Source: JBOCEF01 sp047610385 (GTDB taxonomy: Bacteria; Pseudomonadota; Alphaproteobacteria; Rhodobacterales; Rhodobacteraceae). Taken from it: a stretch of DNA of 64,000 nucleotides. The notes under the pieces were generated by a model. The model did no database searches. It saw only the letters and a program-made list of their open reading frames with translations, and was not told the DNA's origin. The stretch is taken from positions 145,645 to 209,644 of the forward strand of contig JBLGAC010000001.1 in assembly GCA_047610385.1 (NCBI GenBank). Direction: 5' to 3'. Shown piece after piece: positions 1 through 8,313 of the stretch; position 1 is the stretch's first letter, and each line of letters begins with the position of its first letter. Made by a program: the position numbers and the translations under genes.

Positions 1-907
1 GCAAAGCGTCGAGCATCAGGATATGCCCCGGCTCCTTGCTGCGATGGGCAAAAATCACGTGGGGCCGGGCCTCAGGCCGGGCGCGCAAGGCGACCAGCGC
101 AGCCGCCGTTGCGATATAACCGTCCACCAGCACCGCGCGCCCTGCCGCCGCAGCGCCGATCACCGCGCCCGCCATGGCTGCGATTTCCAGCCCGCCGAAC
201 GCCGCCAGCGCATCAAGCGGCGCAAGCCGCGCGCCGCCCGAAATCCGCCGGGCCGCAGCGCGGGCCAGAATGGCGCGCTTGGCCTCAACCCCCTCAGGCG
301 CCAGCCCTGCACCAGGGCCGGTCAGAGGGCCCAGCGGCAGCCCTTCGACCGCATGGACCAGCAGCGCGGCGGCTGATGAATTGCCGATGCCCATTTCGCC
401 CAACAAGATCACCGCGGCGCCGTTCTTGGCGGCCTCCTGCGCCAGATCGGCACCAAAGCGCAGCGCAGCTTCGACCTCAACGGCGCTCAGCGCGTCCTCA
501 ATGGCGCTGTTGCGCGCGCCCTTGCGGATGCCCGCACGGCGCAGATCGGGATGGTCCGGCAGCGGCGCCGCAACGCCTGCATCCGCCACCGTCACGCCCA
601 CACCGCCAGCGCGGGCGAACACGGTCGACGCCGCACCCCCGCCCAGAAAGTTCAGCACCATCTGCGCCGTGACCTCAGAGGGCCAGGCAGACACCCCTTC
701 AGCCACGATCCCATGGTCCCCGGCAAACAGCAGCAGCTGCGCCGGATCAGCGGTGGGCGCATCGGTCCCCTGCGCGATGGCAAGCGCAAGGGCAACGTCT
801 TCGATCGCCCCCAACGAGCCCGGCGGCTTGGTCTTGATGTCGATCGCATGGCGCACACGGGCGGGCAGATCCGCATCCGGGGCGGGGATCAAAAGGTCGA
901 ACAGCAT
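1..907 (-). CDS. cobT: CobT, nicotinate-nucleotide--dimethylbenzimidazole phosphoribosyltransferase (partial, C-terminus off the left edge)
   Basis: Transfers the ribose phosphate of nicotinate mononucleotide to dimethylbenzimidazole, making the lower ligand nucleotide of cobalamin in the cytoplasm. About 302 residues are visible. They include the KTKPPGSLG motif near residue 26, the AGDHGI motif near 62, and GEMGIGN at about 170-176, whose Glu corresponds to an active-site Glu of the family. The gene runs off the window before the last C-terminal motif. The start is the ATG at 905-907, 75 bases after the imuB stop on the same strand, so it may be co-transcribed with imuB. No cobalamin riboswitch was seen upstream. 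The identification is secure; only the C-terminus is missing. Confidence 0.95.
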   Translation of the reverse strand, partial: MLFDLLIPAPDADLPARVRHAIDIKTKPPGSLGAIEDVALALAIAQGTDAPTADPAQLLLFAGDHGIVAEGVSAWPSEVTAQMVLNFLGGGAASTVFARAGGVGVTVADAGVAAPLPDHPDLRRAGIRKGARNSAIEDALSAVEVEAALRFGADLAQEAAKNGAAVILLGEMGIGNSSAAALLVHAVEGLPLGPLTGPGAGLAPEGVEAKRAILARAAARRISGGARLAPLDALAAFGGLEIAAMAGAVIGAAAAGRAVLVDGYIATAAALVALRARPEARPHVIFAHRSKEPGHILMLDAL

Positions 908-982
908 GGGCGTATCCTGCGGCAAGGTACATCGCCAACCGGGGTGCATCGACGCGCCCGCGATGTCAACGCGGCGCCCCCG

Positions 983-2752
983 TCATGCCAGCGGGCCATG
1001 CACGAACCAGCCGCCGCTGGTCTCGCCTCCCAGCGCCTCAAACAGCCACAGGCGACGGCCATCCTCGGTCTCCACGCGCCAGTAATCGCGCGGGCCAGAC
1101 CGCCAGGCCGGATCGTCCAGCCACCATTCCGGGGCGATGCGTTCCGGCCCCTCAGCCAGCGCCAGCGCATGGGTTCCGCGCCGCCAGCGAAATGCGGCGG
1201 GGGGGCGGCCGGGGGTCAGCACGGACACGGGCTCGGGCAGCCATAACAGGATCGGCCGTGGGCGCCCCGGCCCCGGCCAGCCCGGCGGCTGGGGCGGCGC
1301 ATGGGCGGCTGAGGCAAGATGCGCGGTCTTCTCAGGAATATGGCTGTCGGCGGCGCGATACCGCATCAGGCGCTCCAACCCGATGCGCGCCCCCAGCCGC
1401 CCCAGCAATTCGGCGAACGCCTCGCCGCCGCCGGGGGCCATGCGGGCGGATGCGTCAGCCGCCGCGCGCGCATGGCCCGAATGCTGGACATCTGACAGCG
1501 GCTCGGCCTGCGCGGCCTCAGCGCGCACTGCATCGATGCCATAGCCTGCGTCGAACCGGTCCAGGATCCCCTCCAGAAGCCGTCCGATCTGCGCGGGGTC
1601 GCGGGACGGGCGCGCAAGGCCGACCTCCTCGCTCTGCCCCCCACCATCGGCCCGGCGGATTGAGAACCTGAGCCGCCGCGCCCCCATGCCCTGCGCCTCC
1701 AACCGTGCGCACAGGGCCATGAGCACGCGCGCAAACGCCGCCGACAGATCGGTGCGCAGGCCGATCGGGTCCGGCAAGGTCAGGCGGGCCGACAACGCCG
1801 GCGCATGGCGGACCGGAGAAACCGGTTCCGGCACAGCCCCCAGCGCCTGATCGAGCCTGAGCACAAGATCCGCCCCGAAGCGCCGCGCAAGGGCGGCCTG
1901 CGGCATCCCCGCCAGATCGCCGATGCTGGTCAGCCCCAGCCGGGCCAGCGCCTGCACCGTCTGGGCCGGCACGCGCAGCGCCGCGATCGGCAGGGGCGAA
2001 AGGGTCTGGCGCGGGGCGCCGGGCGGCTGCACGGCAACCACCCCTGGGGATGGGGCCGCGCCGGTCGCCACGGGCCGCGGGCCGCCTGCGCTTCGTGCGG
2101 CATCAGGCACCCGGCCTGTGGCGGCCCGCGCCGCATCCGGGGGCGCAAGGCGCCCGGAGGCGGCCACACCGCGGGGCAATCGGACGCGCGCGCCCCCGAA
2201 TCTGGTCCCCCCGAATTTGCCCCCCCCGAATCGCGCCAAAGCCCAGGCCGCGCCGCGGGTGTCGGCGATCCCAGCATCGGCGCTCAGCCCCAGCATGGCC
2301 AGATCGTCGATCATCTGGCGGGCCATCACTTGCTCTCCGCCAAACAGATGCGCGCAGCCGGTGATGTCGAGCGCAAGCCCCCCCGCCCCCTCAGGTGGGC
2401 CCTCACCCCCCGCGGCGCCGCGCAGCTTGGGCGCCGCGCCAGTTTCGGGCGCCGCCCACGGGGTCCAGCGCCCCGCCCAGCGCAAAAGCCCCGCGCGAAA
2501 CCGCGCCTCCGCCCCCGGGTCCCACATGGCGGTGCGCAGGTTGGGCAGGGCTGCGCGCGCGTCGGTCAGCGCCATTCCCGCGCTCAGGCCCTCAGCCTCA
2601 GCGACCGCGCAGGGGCTGATCAGGATCAGCGCGCCGCGCGCCTCGGCAATCACCGCAAAGGCGGCAGGTGCCGGGTCGTGGCGCAGCATCCGCTCCGCCG
2701 ACAGACGCGGCAGCCAAAGCGACAGGATGCGGCGGCCGGGGGGGCGGTTCAT
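983..2752 (-). CDS. imuB: ImuB-like Y-family DNA polymerase homologue
   Basis: A Y-family polymerase relative of 589 residues. The N-terminus (RILSLWLPRLSAER) lacks the catalytic DxD of active Y-family enzymes, which is typical of ImuB, the non-catalytic partner in SOS mutagenesis (ImuA-ImuB-DnaE2). A helix-hairpin-helix-like region lies near residues 262-290. Residues 175-188 hold a small FGG-type repeat, followed by a Pro/Ala-rich low-complexity stretch to about 250 that looks like an inserted linker. A LexA box lies 55 bases upstream. The usual upstream partner imuA and downstream dnaE2 are absent here: the next gene on the strand is cobT. A short in-frame translation product in the linker should be viewed cautiously. 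Confidence 0.88.
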   Translation of the reverse strand: MNRPPGRRILSLWLPRLSAERMLRHDPAPAAFAVIAEARGALILISPCAVAEAEGLSAGMALTDARAALPNLRTAMWDPGAEARFRAGLLRWAGRWTPWAAPETGAAPKLRGAAGGEGPPEGAGGLALDITGCAHLFGGEQVMARQMIDDLAMLGLSADAGIADTRGAAWALARFGGGKFGGTRFGGARVRLPRGVAASGRLAPPDAARAATGRVPDAARSAGGPRPVATGAAPSPGVVAVQPPGAPRQTLSPLPIAALRVPAQTVQALARLGLTSIGDLAGMPQAALARRFGADLVLRLDQALGAVPEPVSPVRHAPALSARLTLPDPIGLRTDLSAAFARVLMALCARLEAQGMGARRLRFSIRRADGGGQSEEVGLARPSRDPAQIGRLLEGILDRFDAGYGIDAVRAEAAQAEPLSDVQHSGHARAAADASARMAPGGGEAFAELLGRLGARIGLERLMRYRAADSHIPEKTAHLASAAHAPPQPPGWPGPGRPRPILLWLPEPVSVLTPGRPPAAFRWRRGTHALALAEGPERIAPEWWLDDPAWRSGPRDYWRVETEDGRRLWLFEALGGETSGGWFVHGPLA

Positions 2753-2806
2753 GGGGGCCTCTGGCGTTACGGTTTAGGATTGGGGCGACTCAGGGCCGAG
2801 GCACCT

Positions 2807-2821
2807 GTTCACACTATGTTC
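2807..2821 (-). promoter_or_regulatory. LexA (SOS) box upstream of imuB
   Basis: The sequence GTTC, seven bases, GTTC (2807-2810 and 2818-2821) matches exactly the direct-repeat LexA operator GTTC-N7-GTTC established for alphaproteobacteria. It lies 55 bases before the imuB start, so imuB is very probably SOS-induced. It is also 137 bases before the divergent HAD gene, which could share the control. Confidence 0.85.
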
Positions 2822-2957
2822 TCATATTGATCCCCCATGCACAGATGTCCAGCCCGCGCCGCGACGCCGCAGCACGGGCACCTTTCCGTGCGCGCCATTC
2901 TCGCCCACCTTGACGGCACAACGCGCCGTTCCGCGCCCCCGCGACCAGGAGATCCTC

Positions 2958-3578
2958 ATGCCCGACCTCACACCCCCCCGCGCCGTCGTTTTTGACGTCG
3001 GCAACGTGCTGGTGAACTGGCACCCTGAGGAGGTCTATGCCCGCCGGATCCCCGATGAAACCGAACGCAAGGCCCTGTTCGCGCGCGTGGATTTTGATGC
3101 CATGAACCTGCGCGGCGACCGCGACGGGCATCTGGCCGATGAGGTCGCCGCCCTCGCCGCCCGCCACCCCGCAGACGCTGGCCATATCATCGCCTGGCAT
3201 GACGAATGGGAGGACATGTTCTCACCGCCCATCCCCGACAGCTTTGCGCTGCTGGCCACCTTGCGCGCGGCTGGGGTGCGCACGGTGGCGCTGACCAATT
3301 TCGCCGCCGACACCTGGGAAAAAGCGGTCCGCATCCATCCCGCGCTGGGGCTGTTCGACCCCGCGGTGGTGTCCGGGCGCGAAGGCACGGTCAAGCCCGA
3401 ACGCCGGATCTATGAGATCCTCGAAGCGCGCACCGGGTTATCTGGCGCCGACCTGCTGTTCACCGATGACAGGGCCGATAACATCGCCGCCGCCGCCGCC
3501 CGCGGCTGGCGCACTCACCTGTTTGAAGGGGCCGAAGGCCTGAGCGCCGCGCTGAAGGACGCCGGGCTGCCGGTCTGA
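2958..3578 (+). CDS. HAD-superfamily hydrolase (YihX-like phosphatase)
   Basis: A 206-residue cytoplasmic haloacid dehalogenase-type hydrolase, probably a small-molecule phosphatase. Motif I is FDVGNVLV with nucleophile Asp13; the usual second Asp is Asn, as in YihX-type members. Motif II is LTN (Thr113), motif III is Lys146 in VKPE, and motif IV is the TDD pair at 170-171. The start at 2958 is preferred over an in-frame upstream codon because AGGAGA lies six bases before it. The gene is divergent from imuB. The substrate cannot be told from sequence; in E. coli the relative YihX acts on glucose-1-phosphate. Confidence 0.85.
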   Translation: MPDLTPPRAVVFDVGNVLVNWHPEEVYARRIPDETERKALFARVDFDAMNLRGDRDGHLADEVAALAARHPADAGHIIAWHDEWEDMFSPPIPDSFALLATLRAAGVRTVALTNFAADTWEKAVRIHPALGLFDPAVVSGREGTVKPERRIYEILEARTGLSGADLLFTDDRADNIAAAAARGWRTHLFEGAEGLSAALKDAGLPV

Positions 3579-3673
3579 TCCGGTCTGATCCGGCATGGGT
3601 GCCACTCAGTCACATGGCGGTCACGCAACGGATGCAGGATGGCGTGCAGTGCAACAACCGGAGAGTCGCCGCC

Positions 3674-3886
3674 ATGCCTGCACCGCATCATCGCCGTGCC
3701 CAAATCGCCGCCGTCGTCAGCATGCTGCTGGTGCTTGGCACGCTGCCAGCGGCCGCAGCGATGGCCGGATGGCCCTGGGAAACTGGCCCCGCGGCGCATC
3801 ATCTGGACGGCGCGCTGTGGATGCCGGTGCTGAGCTTGATGCTTGCTGCAGCAGGCGTCCTGCGGGTTGTCGCCCAAAAAGGCTGA
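3674..3886 (+). CDS. Small hypothetical membrane protein
   Basis: A 70-residue reading frame with two hydrophobic stretches, roughly residues 11-33 and 49-66, suggesting two membrane helices or a signal peptide plus one helix. GGAGAG lies 8 bases before this ATG, which supports it over an in-frame start at 3599. No family was recognised. Codon use is GC-rich like the neighbours. It sits between the HAD gene and the cyclotransferase-like gene on the same strand. It could be a chance frame, but the ribosome site and hydrophobic pattern favour a real gene. Confidence 0.5.
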   Translation: MPAPHHRRAQIAAVVSMLLVLGTLPAAAAMAGWPWETGPAAHHLDGALWMPVLSLMLAAAGVLRVVAQKG

Positions 3887-4031
3887 GGCTGGCCAACCCC
3901 GGCACAAGACCCGCGGCGCACCCATACCAAGCCACCATACCAAGCCAGCGCGCATCCTTGCAGGACATGCGGTGCCCGCCCACATTCTGTGTAACGCGCC
4001 GCAACATTGCGCCGCAGCAAACAGGGCCGCC

Positions 4032-4649
4032 ATGCGCAACGCCGTCGCGATCATCGGTTGGGGATCGCTGATCTGGGATCCTGAGAACCTGACCCCGCAT
4101 ATCCGCGGCGACTGGCAAATGGCTGGCGGCCCGGCGCTGCCGCTGGAATTTTCACGCATATCGCCCAAACGCAAGATGGGGCTGGCGCTGTGCATCGACG
4201 AAGGGTGCGGCGCGCTGTGCGCCACCCATGCGATCAGATCGGCGCGCAGTGACGTGGACGTGGCGCGCGCCGATCTGGCCGCGCGCGAACGCGCCCCACT
4301 TGATCTGATCGGGATGGTTTGCGCGCGCTCTGGCCGGGTGGCGGGGGTTGGCGGTGCCCATGTCGCGGCGTGGGTCGACGCCGCGGGTGCCCATGGTGCC
4401 GTCTGGACCGCCTTGCCACCCAATTTCACCGACCACGCCGCGGAACCGTTCGATCTGGCCTCGGCTGAGCGGTGGCTGCTGGGCCTGACCGGTGCCAGCC
4501 GCGACGAGGCCGTGCGCTATATCCGCAATGCCCCCGCCGCCACCGACACGCCGCTGCGCCGCGTGCTGGCCGGGCGCGGCTGGTGGCGGGCCGAAGCCGC
4601 GCGGGTCGCGGCGCTGGACATGCAGGCGGCAGACAACGCGCCCGGCTGA
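4032..4649 (+). CDS. Gamma-glutamylcyclotransferase-like protein
   Basis: A 205-residue protein opening with AIIGWGSLIWDP, the substrate-cradle GSL motif that begins the gamma-glutamylcyclotransferase/AIG2 fold. Members release 5-oxoproline from gamma-glutamyl amines or peptides, but many bacterial relatives have no proven substrate. The C-terminal part is rich in Arg and Ala and looks all-helical. The start is the first ATG fitting the fold; the reading frame is open further upstream without recognisable sequence. The stop is immediately followed (0 bases) by the convergent stop of the LysE-type gene, so the two genes abut tail to tail. Confidence 0.7.
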   Translation: MRNAVAIIGWGSLIWDPENLTPHIRGDWQMAGGPALPLEFSRISPKRKMGLALCIDEGCGALCATHAIRSARSDVDVARADLAARERAPLDLIGMVCARSGRVAGVGGAHVAAWVDAAGAHGAVWTALPPNFTDHAAEPFDLASAERWLLGLTGASRDEAVRYIRNAPAATDTPLRRVLAGRGWWRAEAARVAALDMQAADNAPG

Positions 4650-5270
4650 TCAGCCCAGATCTTCGGTGATCAGCAGCGCGACACCCGCGACAACCAGCGC
4701 CGCCATCGCCCAGTTAAACGCCTGCAACCGCCGCCCCTGCCCCAGCCAACGCCCCACCGTGCGCCCGAACAGCGTCCATGACGGGGCTGAGGTCAGGCCC
4801 GACGCGACGAACACGCCTGAGATCACCGCTGCCTCAGCCATCGGTGCGGTGCCTGACGCGAATTGCGCCAGCACGCCAAGACACATCAGCCACGCCTTGG
4901 GGTTGATCCATTGAAAGCCCGCAGCCTGCAGGAATGTCAGCGGCCGCGCGCCGATCCGCCCCTTGCCGGGCGCGGCCGCGGTGGCGATCCGCCATGCGAT
5001 GTACAGCATCGCAGCCGCCCCGGCCCAGCGCAGGGTTTCGCGCAGGATGGCCGAGCGTTGGAACGCCTCGCCCAAGCCCAGCCCGATGGCAAAGCACATC
5101 AGCCCCAGCCCCAGCGACACGCCCAGAAAATGCGGAACCGTCCGCCGAAACCCGAAATTGGCGCCTGAGGCCGCCAGCATCGCGTTGTTCGGCCCCGGCG
5201 TCCATGTGCCCGCCAGCGCAAAGGCAGCGAGGGCGGGCAGGGTCTCAGATCCGGTCAGCAGGCCGATCAT
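4650..5270 (-). CDS. LysE/RhtB-family amino-acid exporter
   Basis: A 206-residue inner-membrane protein of the LysE family, which exports amino acids or homoserine lactone-like compounds. The N-terminal signature TPGPNNAMLAASGANFG is clear at about residues 24-40. Five to six hydrophobic segments follow. The start at 5270 has GAGGAG upstream and matches the family N-terminus, whereas the frame continues open to 5345. The substrate is unknown. The gene lies 109 bases after the CCA-adding enzyme start region on the same strand and abuts the cyclotransferase gene. Confidence 0.88.
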   Translation of the reverse strand: MIGLLTGSETLPALAAFALAGTWTPGPNNAMLAASGANFGFRRTVPHFLGVSLGLGLMCFAIGLGLGEAFQRSAILRETLRWAGAAAMLYIAWRIATAAAPGKGRIGARPLTFLQAAGFQWINPKAWLMCLGVLAQFASGTAPMAEAAVISGVFVASGLTSAPSWTLFGRTVGRWLGQGRRLQAFNWAMAALVVAGVALLITEDLG

Positions 5271-5379
5271 GGGCGGCTCCTCGGCCCGCGGCGGGGCATG
5301 GGTGGCGACATGGCGCAATGTGATCGCGCGCGCGCCGCCCCGCAAGATGCGGGCCCATGACGATCTTTGATGGCGATCA

Positions 5380-6588
5380 TCAGGCGGGCGGCGGGGCGGC
5401 GGCCAGCAGCGTCTCGCGCCCCGCCCGCAGGTCTGACGCGATCCACGCCGCCTTCAGCGCCGCCAGCGCGGCCCCCAGCGCCGGGCCGGGCACATGGCCC
5501 GCATGCATCAGATCACGGGCCGACACGGGAAAGCGTGCGGCGGTGCCACGGGCGATCTGCCCCTCCAGATCCGTGGGAATGGTGCCTGTGGCGCAGGCGC
5601 TGATCAGCGCCGCATCGCGGGCGGCCGCCGCGCCGTGCAGATACGCCTGAATCGCGCACGGCGCGGGGGTCGACAGCGCGGCGCACAGCGCGTCCAGCGC
5701 GCGGGCCGCAGATTTAGGCAGCCGCCAGCTTTTGGTCAGGGCTGTGCACGCCGCGCCATCCCCGCCCATCATCGCAGCGGTCCGGCGGCGCCAGTCAGGG
5801 GCAACGCCCGCGCGCGCCTCAATGTCTACCAAAGGTGCCAAGGCGGCGGGGTTGGCGCCGAGCGCTGCATGCAGCAGCACGCCGCACGCGGCCATCGATG
5901 CGATGCTGGGCGCGGGATCGGGCGCGGACAGCAGCTTTTTCATCTCCGACCCTACACGTTCGCGCGACAGCCGCCCGATCCCGCCCGCCAGTTCGGCGCA
6001 GGCCGCAAGCCCGTCAGCGTCGATGCCGCCCGCCGGATCGCCATACCAAGCGTGAAACCGAAAGAATCGCAGGATGCGCAGATAATCCTCGCGGATGCGG
6101 TCCTGCGGCGCGCCGATGAACCGCACGCGCCGCGCGGCCAGATCAGGCAGCCCGCCCAGCGGGTCGATCACCCGGCCATCAGGGTCAGCGTAAAGCGCAT
6201 TCATGGTGAAATCGCGCCGCGCCGCGTCCTCAGCCAGATCATTGGTGAAGGCGACCGTGGCGCGCCGGCCATCGGTGTCCACATCAGCGCGCAGGGTCGT
6301 GACCTCAATGCCGTGGCCATTCGCGACGGCGGTGATTGTGCCATGGGCGATGCCGGTCGGCACGGCCTTCAGGCCAGCGGCCTGCAACAGGCGCATCGTC
6401 GCCTCAGGCCGCGCGTCGGTGGTCATGTCAATGTCCGAGGCCGCCGCCCCGATCAGCGCATTGCGCACCGAACCGCCGACGAACCACACCCGCGCGCGCC
6501 CGGCCTGCAGCGCGGCGATCACCGCGCGCACATGGGGCGCGGTCAGCCATGGCGCATCAAGGCGCGAAAGATCAACGGGCATGGTCAT
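5380..6588 (-). CDS. cca: CCA tRNA nucleotidyltransferase
   Basis: Adds or repairs the 3' CCA end of tRNAs in the cytoplasm. The class II nucleotidyltransferase core is intact: GGSVRN at residues 38-43, the metal-binding DID at 52-54, and RRDFTMNALY at 124-133. A DRI-x-EDYLRILRFFRFH helix typical of the neck domain follows. The 402-residue length fits the alphaproteobacterial form without an HD domain. The start at 6588 is chosen over the open frame to 6690, which would run into the Nudix gene. The Nudix gene ends 55 bases upstream on the same strand, so the two may be co-transcribed. Confidence 0.93.
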   Translation of the reverse strand: MTMPVDLSRLDAPWLTAPHVRAVIAALQAGRARVWFVGGSVRNALIGAAASDIDMTTDARPEATMRLLQAAGLKAVPTGIAHGTITAVANGHGIEVTTLRADVDTDGRRATVAFTNDLAEDAARRDFTMNALYADPDGRVIDPLGGLPDLAARRVRFIGAPQDRIREDYLRILRFFRFHAWYGDPAGGIDADGLAACAELAGGIGRLSRERVGSEMKKLLSAPDPAPSIASMAACGVLLHAALGANPAALAPLVDIEARAGVAPDWRRRTAAMMGGDGAACTALTKSWRLPKSAARALDALCAALSTPAPCAIQAYLHGAAAARDAALISACATGTIPTDLEGQIARGTAARFPVSARDLMHAGHVPGPALGAALAALKAAWIASDLRAGRETLLAAAPPPA

Positions 6589-6643
6589 GGGCACCAGCGA
6601 TCGCAGGGCCGCAGCGCAGCATCCAGCGCAGGGAAAACCAGGG

Positions 6644-7366
6644 TCAATCTGCTGCCCGCCCGCGCCCACCAACGCGGGGATCCGGCGCAAGGCGCAGGCC
6701 CGCGCGCGGCCGTAGCGCGTCCTCTAAGGCGGCGTTGGGCACCAGGGCGCGCGCTGCCTCCATGCGCAGCGCAAGGCCAACCAGCATCCGCGCGGTGGCA
6801 CCCCAAATATAACGCCCTTCCCACGGGATGGCATAAAATTGGCGCGCGACGCCCTTCCATTCGTGGGTTTCACGCATGCGGTTGGCGGGGTCCATCAGAA
6901 AGGCCAGCGGGGGTTCGAACACCTCAGCAACCTCGCCGGGGTCGGGGCGCGCCACAAAGGCTGAATCCACCAGACCAACGAAGGGCGTGATGGCGAATCC
7001 GGTGCCAGTTTCATGCCCGTCGATTTCCCCCAGCAGGCGGACCATGGCGCGCGGCAGGCCGATTTCTTCCTCAGCCTCGCGCAGCGCCGCATCGGCCAGC
7101 GATGCATCCGACGGATCGCGCTTGCCGCCCGGAAACGCCACCTGCCCGGCATGGGCGTGCAGATGATCAGCGCGCCGCGTCAGGATCACCCGCAATTCGC
7201 CGCCCCGGTCGACCACCGGGCACAGCACAGCAGCCGCGCGCAGCGGCACCCCGACGGCGATCTGCGCGCGCAGGCCGGGGTTAAGATCATAATCTGAGCT
7301 TTGCCCCGGCGCAGGGCCAGTCACCGCGCGGTGCAACAGATCGATGGAGAGGGGTGAGAGCGTCAT
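6644..7366 (-). CDS. Nudix hydrolase, CoA pyrophosphatase-like
   Basis: A 240-residue Nudix hydrolase. The segment LTRRADHLHAHAGQVAFPGG (about residues 62-81) is the extra motif found just before the Nudix box in coenzyme A pyrophosphatases. The catalytic helix REAEEEIG is at 96-103. The family cleaves CoA or its derivatives to 3',5'-ADP and phosphopantetheine, often as clean-up of oxidised CoA. It lies upstream of the CCA-adding enzyme on the same strand. The C-terminal 30 residues are Arg/Gly-rich and less conserved. Confidence 0.88.
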   Translation of the reverse strand: MTLSPLSIDLLHRAVTGPAPGQSSDYDLNPGLRAQIAVGVPLRAAAVLCPVVDRGGELRVILTRRADHLHAHAGQVAFPGGKRDPSDASLADAALREAEEEIGLPRAMVRLLGEIDGHETGTGFAITPFVGLVDSAFVARPDPGEVAEVFEPPLAFLMDPANRMRETHEWKGVARQFYAIPWEGRYIWGATARMLVGLALRMEAARALVPNAALEDALRPRAGLRLAPDPRVGGRGRAAD

Positions 7367-7494
7367 CGAAAATCAAATGGCGCGAAACGGTGCCCGCGGC
7401 AAGGGGGACCGTACACATGATTGACCCCGGCCTGCGGGAAAGGCACGCTTGCGAGGATGCTGATTTCTTAACGATTTCATGAAAGTTGTCGCAA

Positions 7495-8313
7495 ATGGCC
7501 GCTCTGCTTCGCGCGCTCGTCTCGACCCGCCTGTTCGTCGCGGTGGTGATCCTCGGCACCCTTATGCCCGCCCATGGTGCGGACCGTGCTGGCGTTGCAA
7601 AAGTGCTGGAGGACGGCGGCGTGCGGCAAATGCTGGGGTCGCTGTCCGGGGCGGCGGACGCGGTGCAGGCAAATCCCCCGGGCGGCATGCCCGGACGCCT
7701 GCCCGACATGATGCGCTTGCGGTTCGATCCCCATGAAATGTTTGACGACATGGCCGATTCCGTTGCTCGTCTGGTGTCGGATGGCGACGTGGCGGTGTTT
7801 TCGGCCTTTCTGGCCTCGCCGCTTGGGCGCCGGCTGACCGCCGCAGAAATCGCCCATGCCGAACAAACCAACCCCGATCAGGCCGCCAACGACCTGGTGC
7901 GGTATTATGACGAAGGCCGCCGCCGCCGCGGCCAGATCGCCCGTATGGACCGGGCGCTGCATATGACCGACATCGCGCTGTCAATCTCTCGCACCGTGAC
8001 GCGGTCCATGCTGGCGGGGATACTGGGCGCGCAGGGCAATTTCGACATGGGGCCCGAAGACATCGATGCCATCGCTGGCCGCCTGACGGCTGAGCAGGCC
8101 GACAAAACCCGTGAGGCGGTTTTAGCCTCAACGGCGGGTGCCTATGCTGCGATCTCGCACGAAGACATGGACGCCTACGTTAATTTCCTGGAAACGCCAG
8201 AGGCGGGCGCGTTCTACGGTGCCATGCTCGGATCCCTGCGCGGCATGCTTGAAATCCGCGCGCGCCTGCTGGGCGAGGACATCGCCGCAGCCGCACGGCA
8301 GCGCGAACTGTGA
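7495..8313 (+). CDS. Secreted DUF2059-like protein, first of a tandem pair
   Basis: A 272-residue predicted exported protein: a signal peptide ends near AHGAD (about residue 29). Two short helical motifs, FLASPLGRRL and FLETPEAGAFY, resemble the repeated motif of DUF2059 proteins, whose function is not established. The ATG at 7495 is preferred; an in-frame TTG lies three codons upstream. The stop overlaps the start of the next gene (TGATG), and the two proteins are about the same length with motifs in the same places. This suggests an ancient duplication and translational coupling. Confidence 0.7.
   Translation: MAALLRALVSTRLFVAVVILGTLMPAHGADRAGVAKVLEDGGVRQMLGSLSGAADAVQANPPGGMPGRLPDMMRLRFDPHEMFDDMADSVARLVSDGDVAVFSAFLASPLGRRLTAAEIAHAEQTNPDQAANDLVRYYDEGRRRRGQIARMDRALHMTDIALSISRTVTRSMLAGILGAQGNFDMGPEDIDAIAGRLTAEQADKTREAVLASTAGAYAAISHEDMDAYVNFLETPEAGAFYGAMLGSLRGMLEIRARLLGEDIAAAARQREL

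Noticed and set aside
905..982. Cobalamin riboswitch before cobT
   Set aside because: Only 75 bases separate cobT from imuB, and no conserved B12-box was seen.
1805..2830. 341-codon plus-strand frame over imuB
   Set aside because: It is a shadow frame, as are many others here: long antisense frames arise from the high GC at codon third positions and show no domain pattern.
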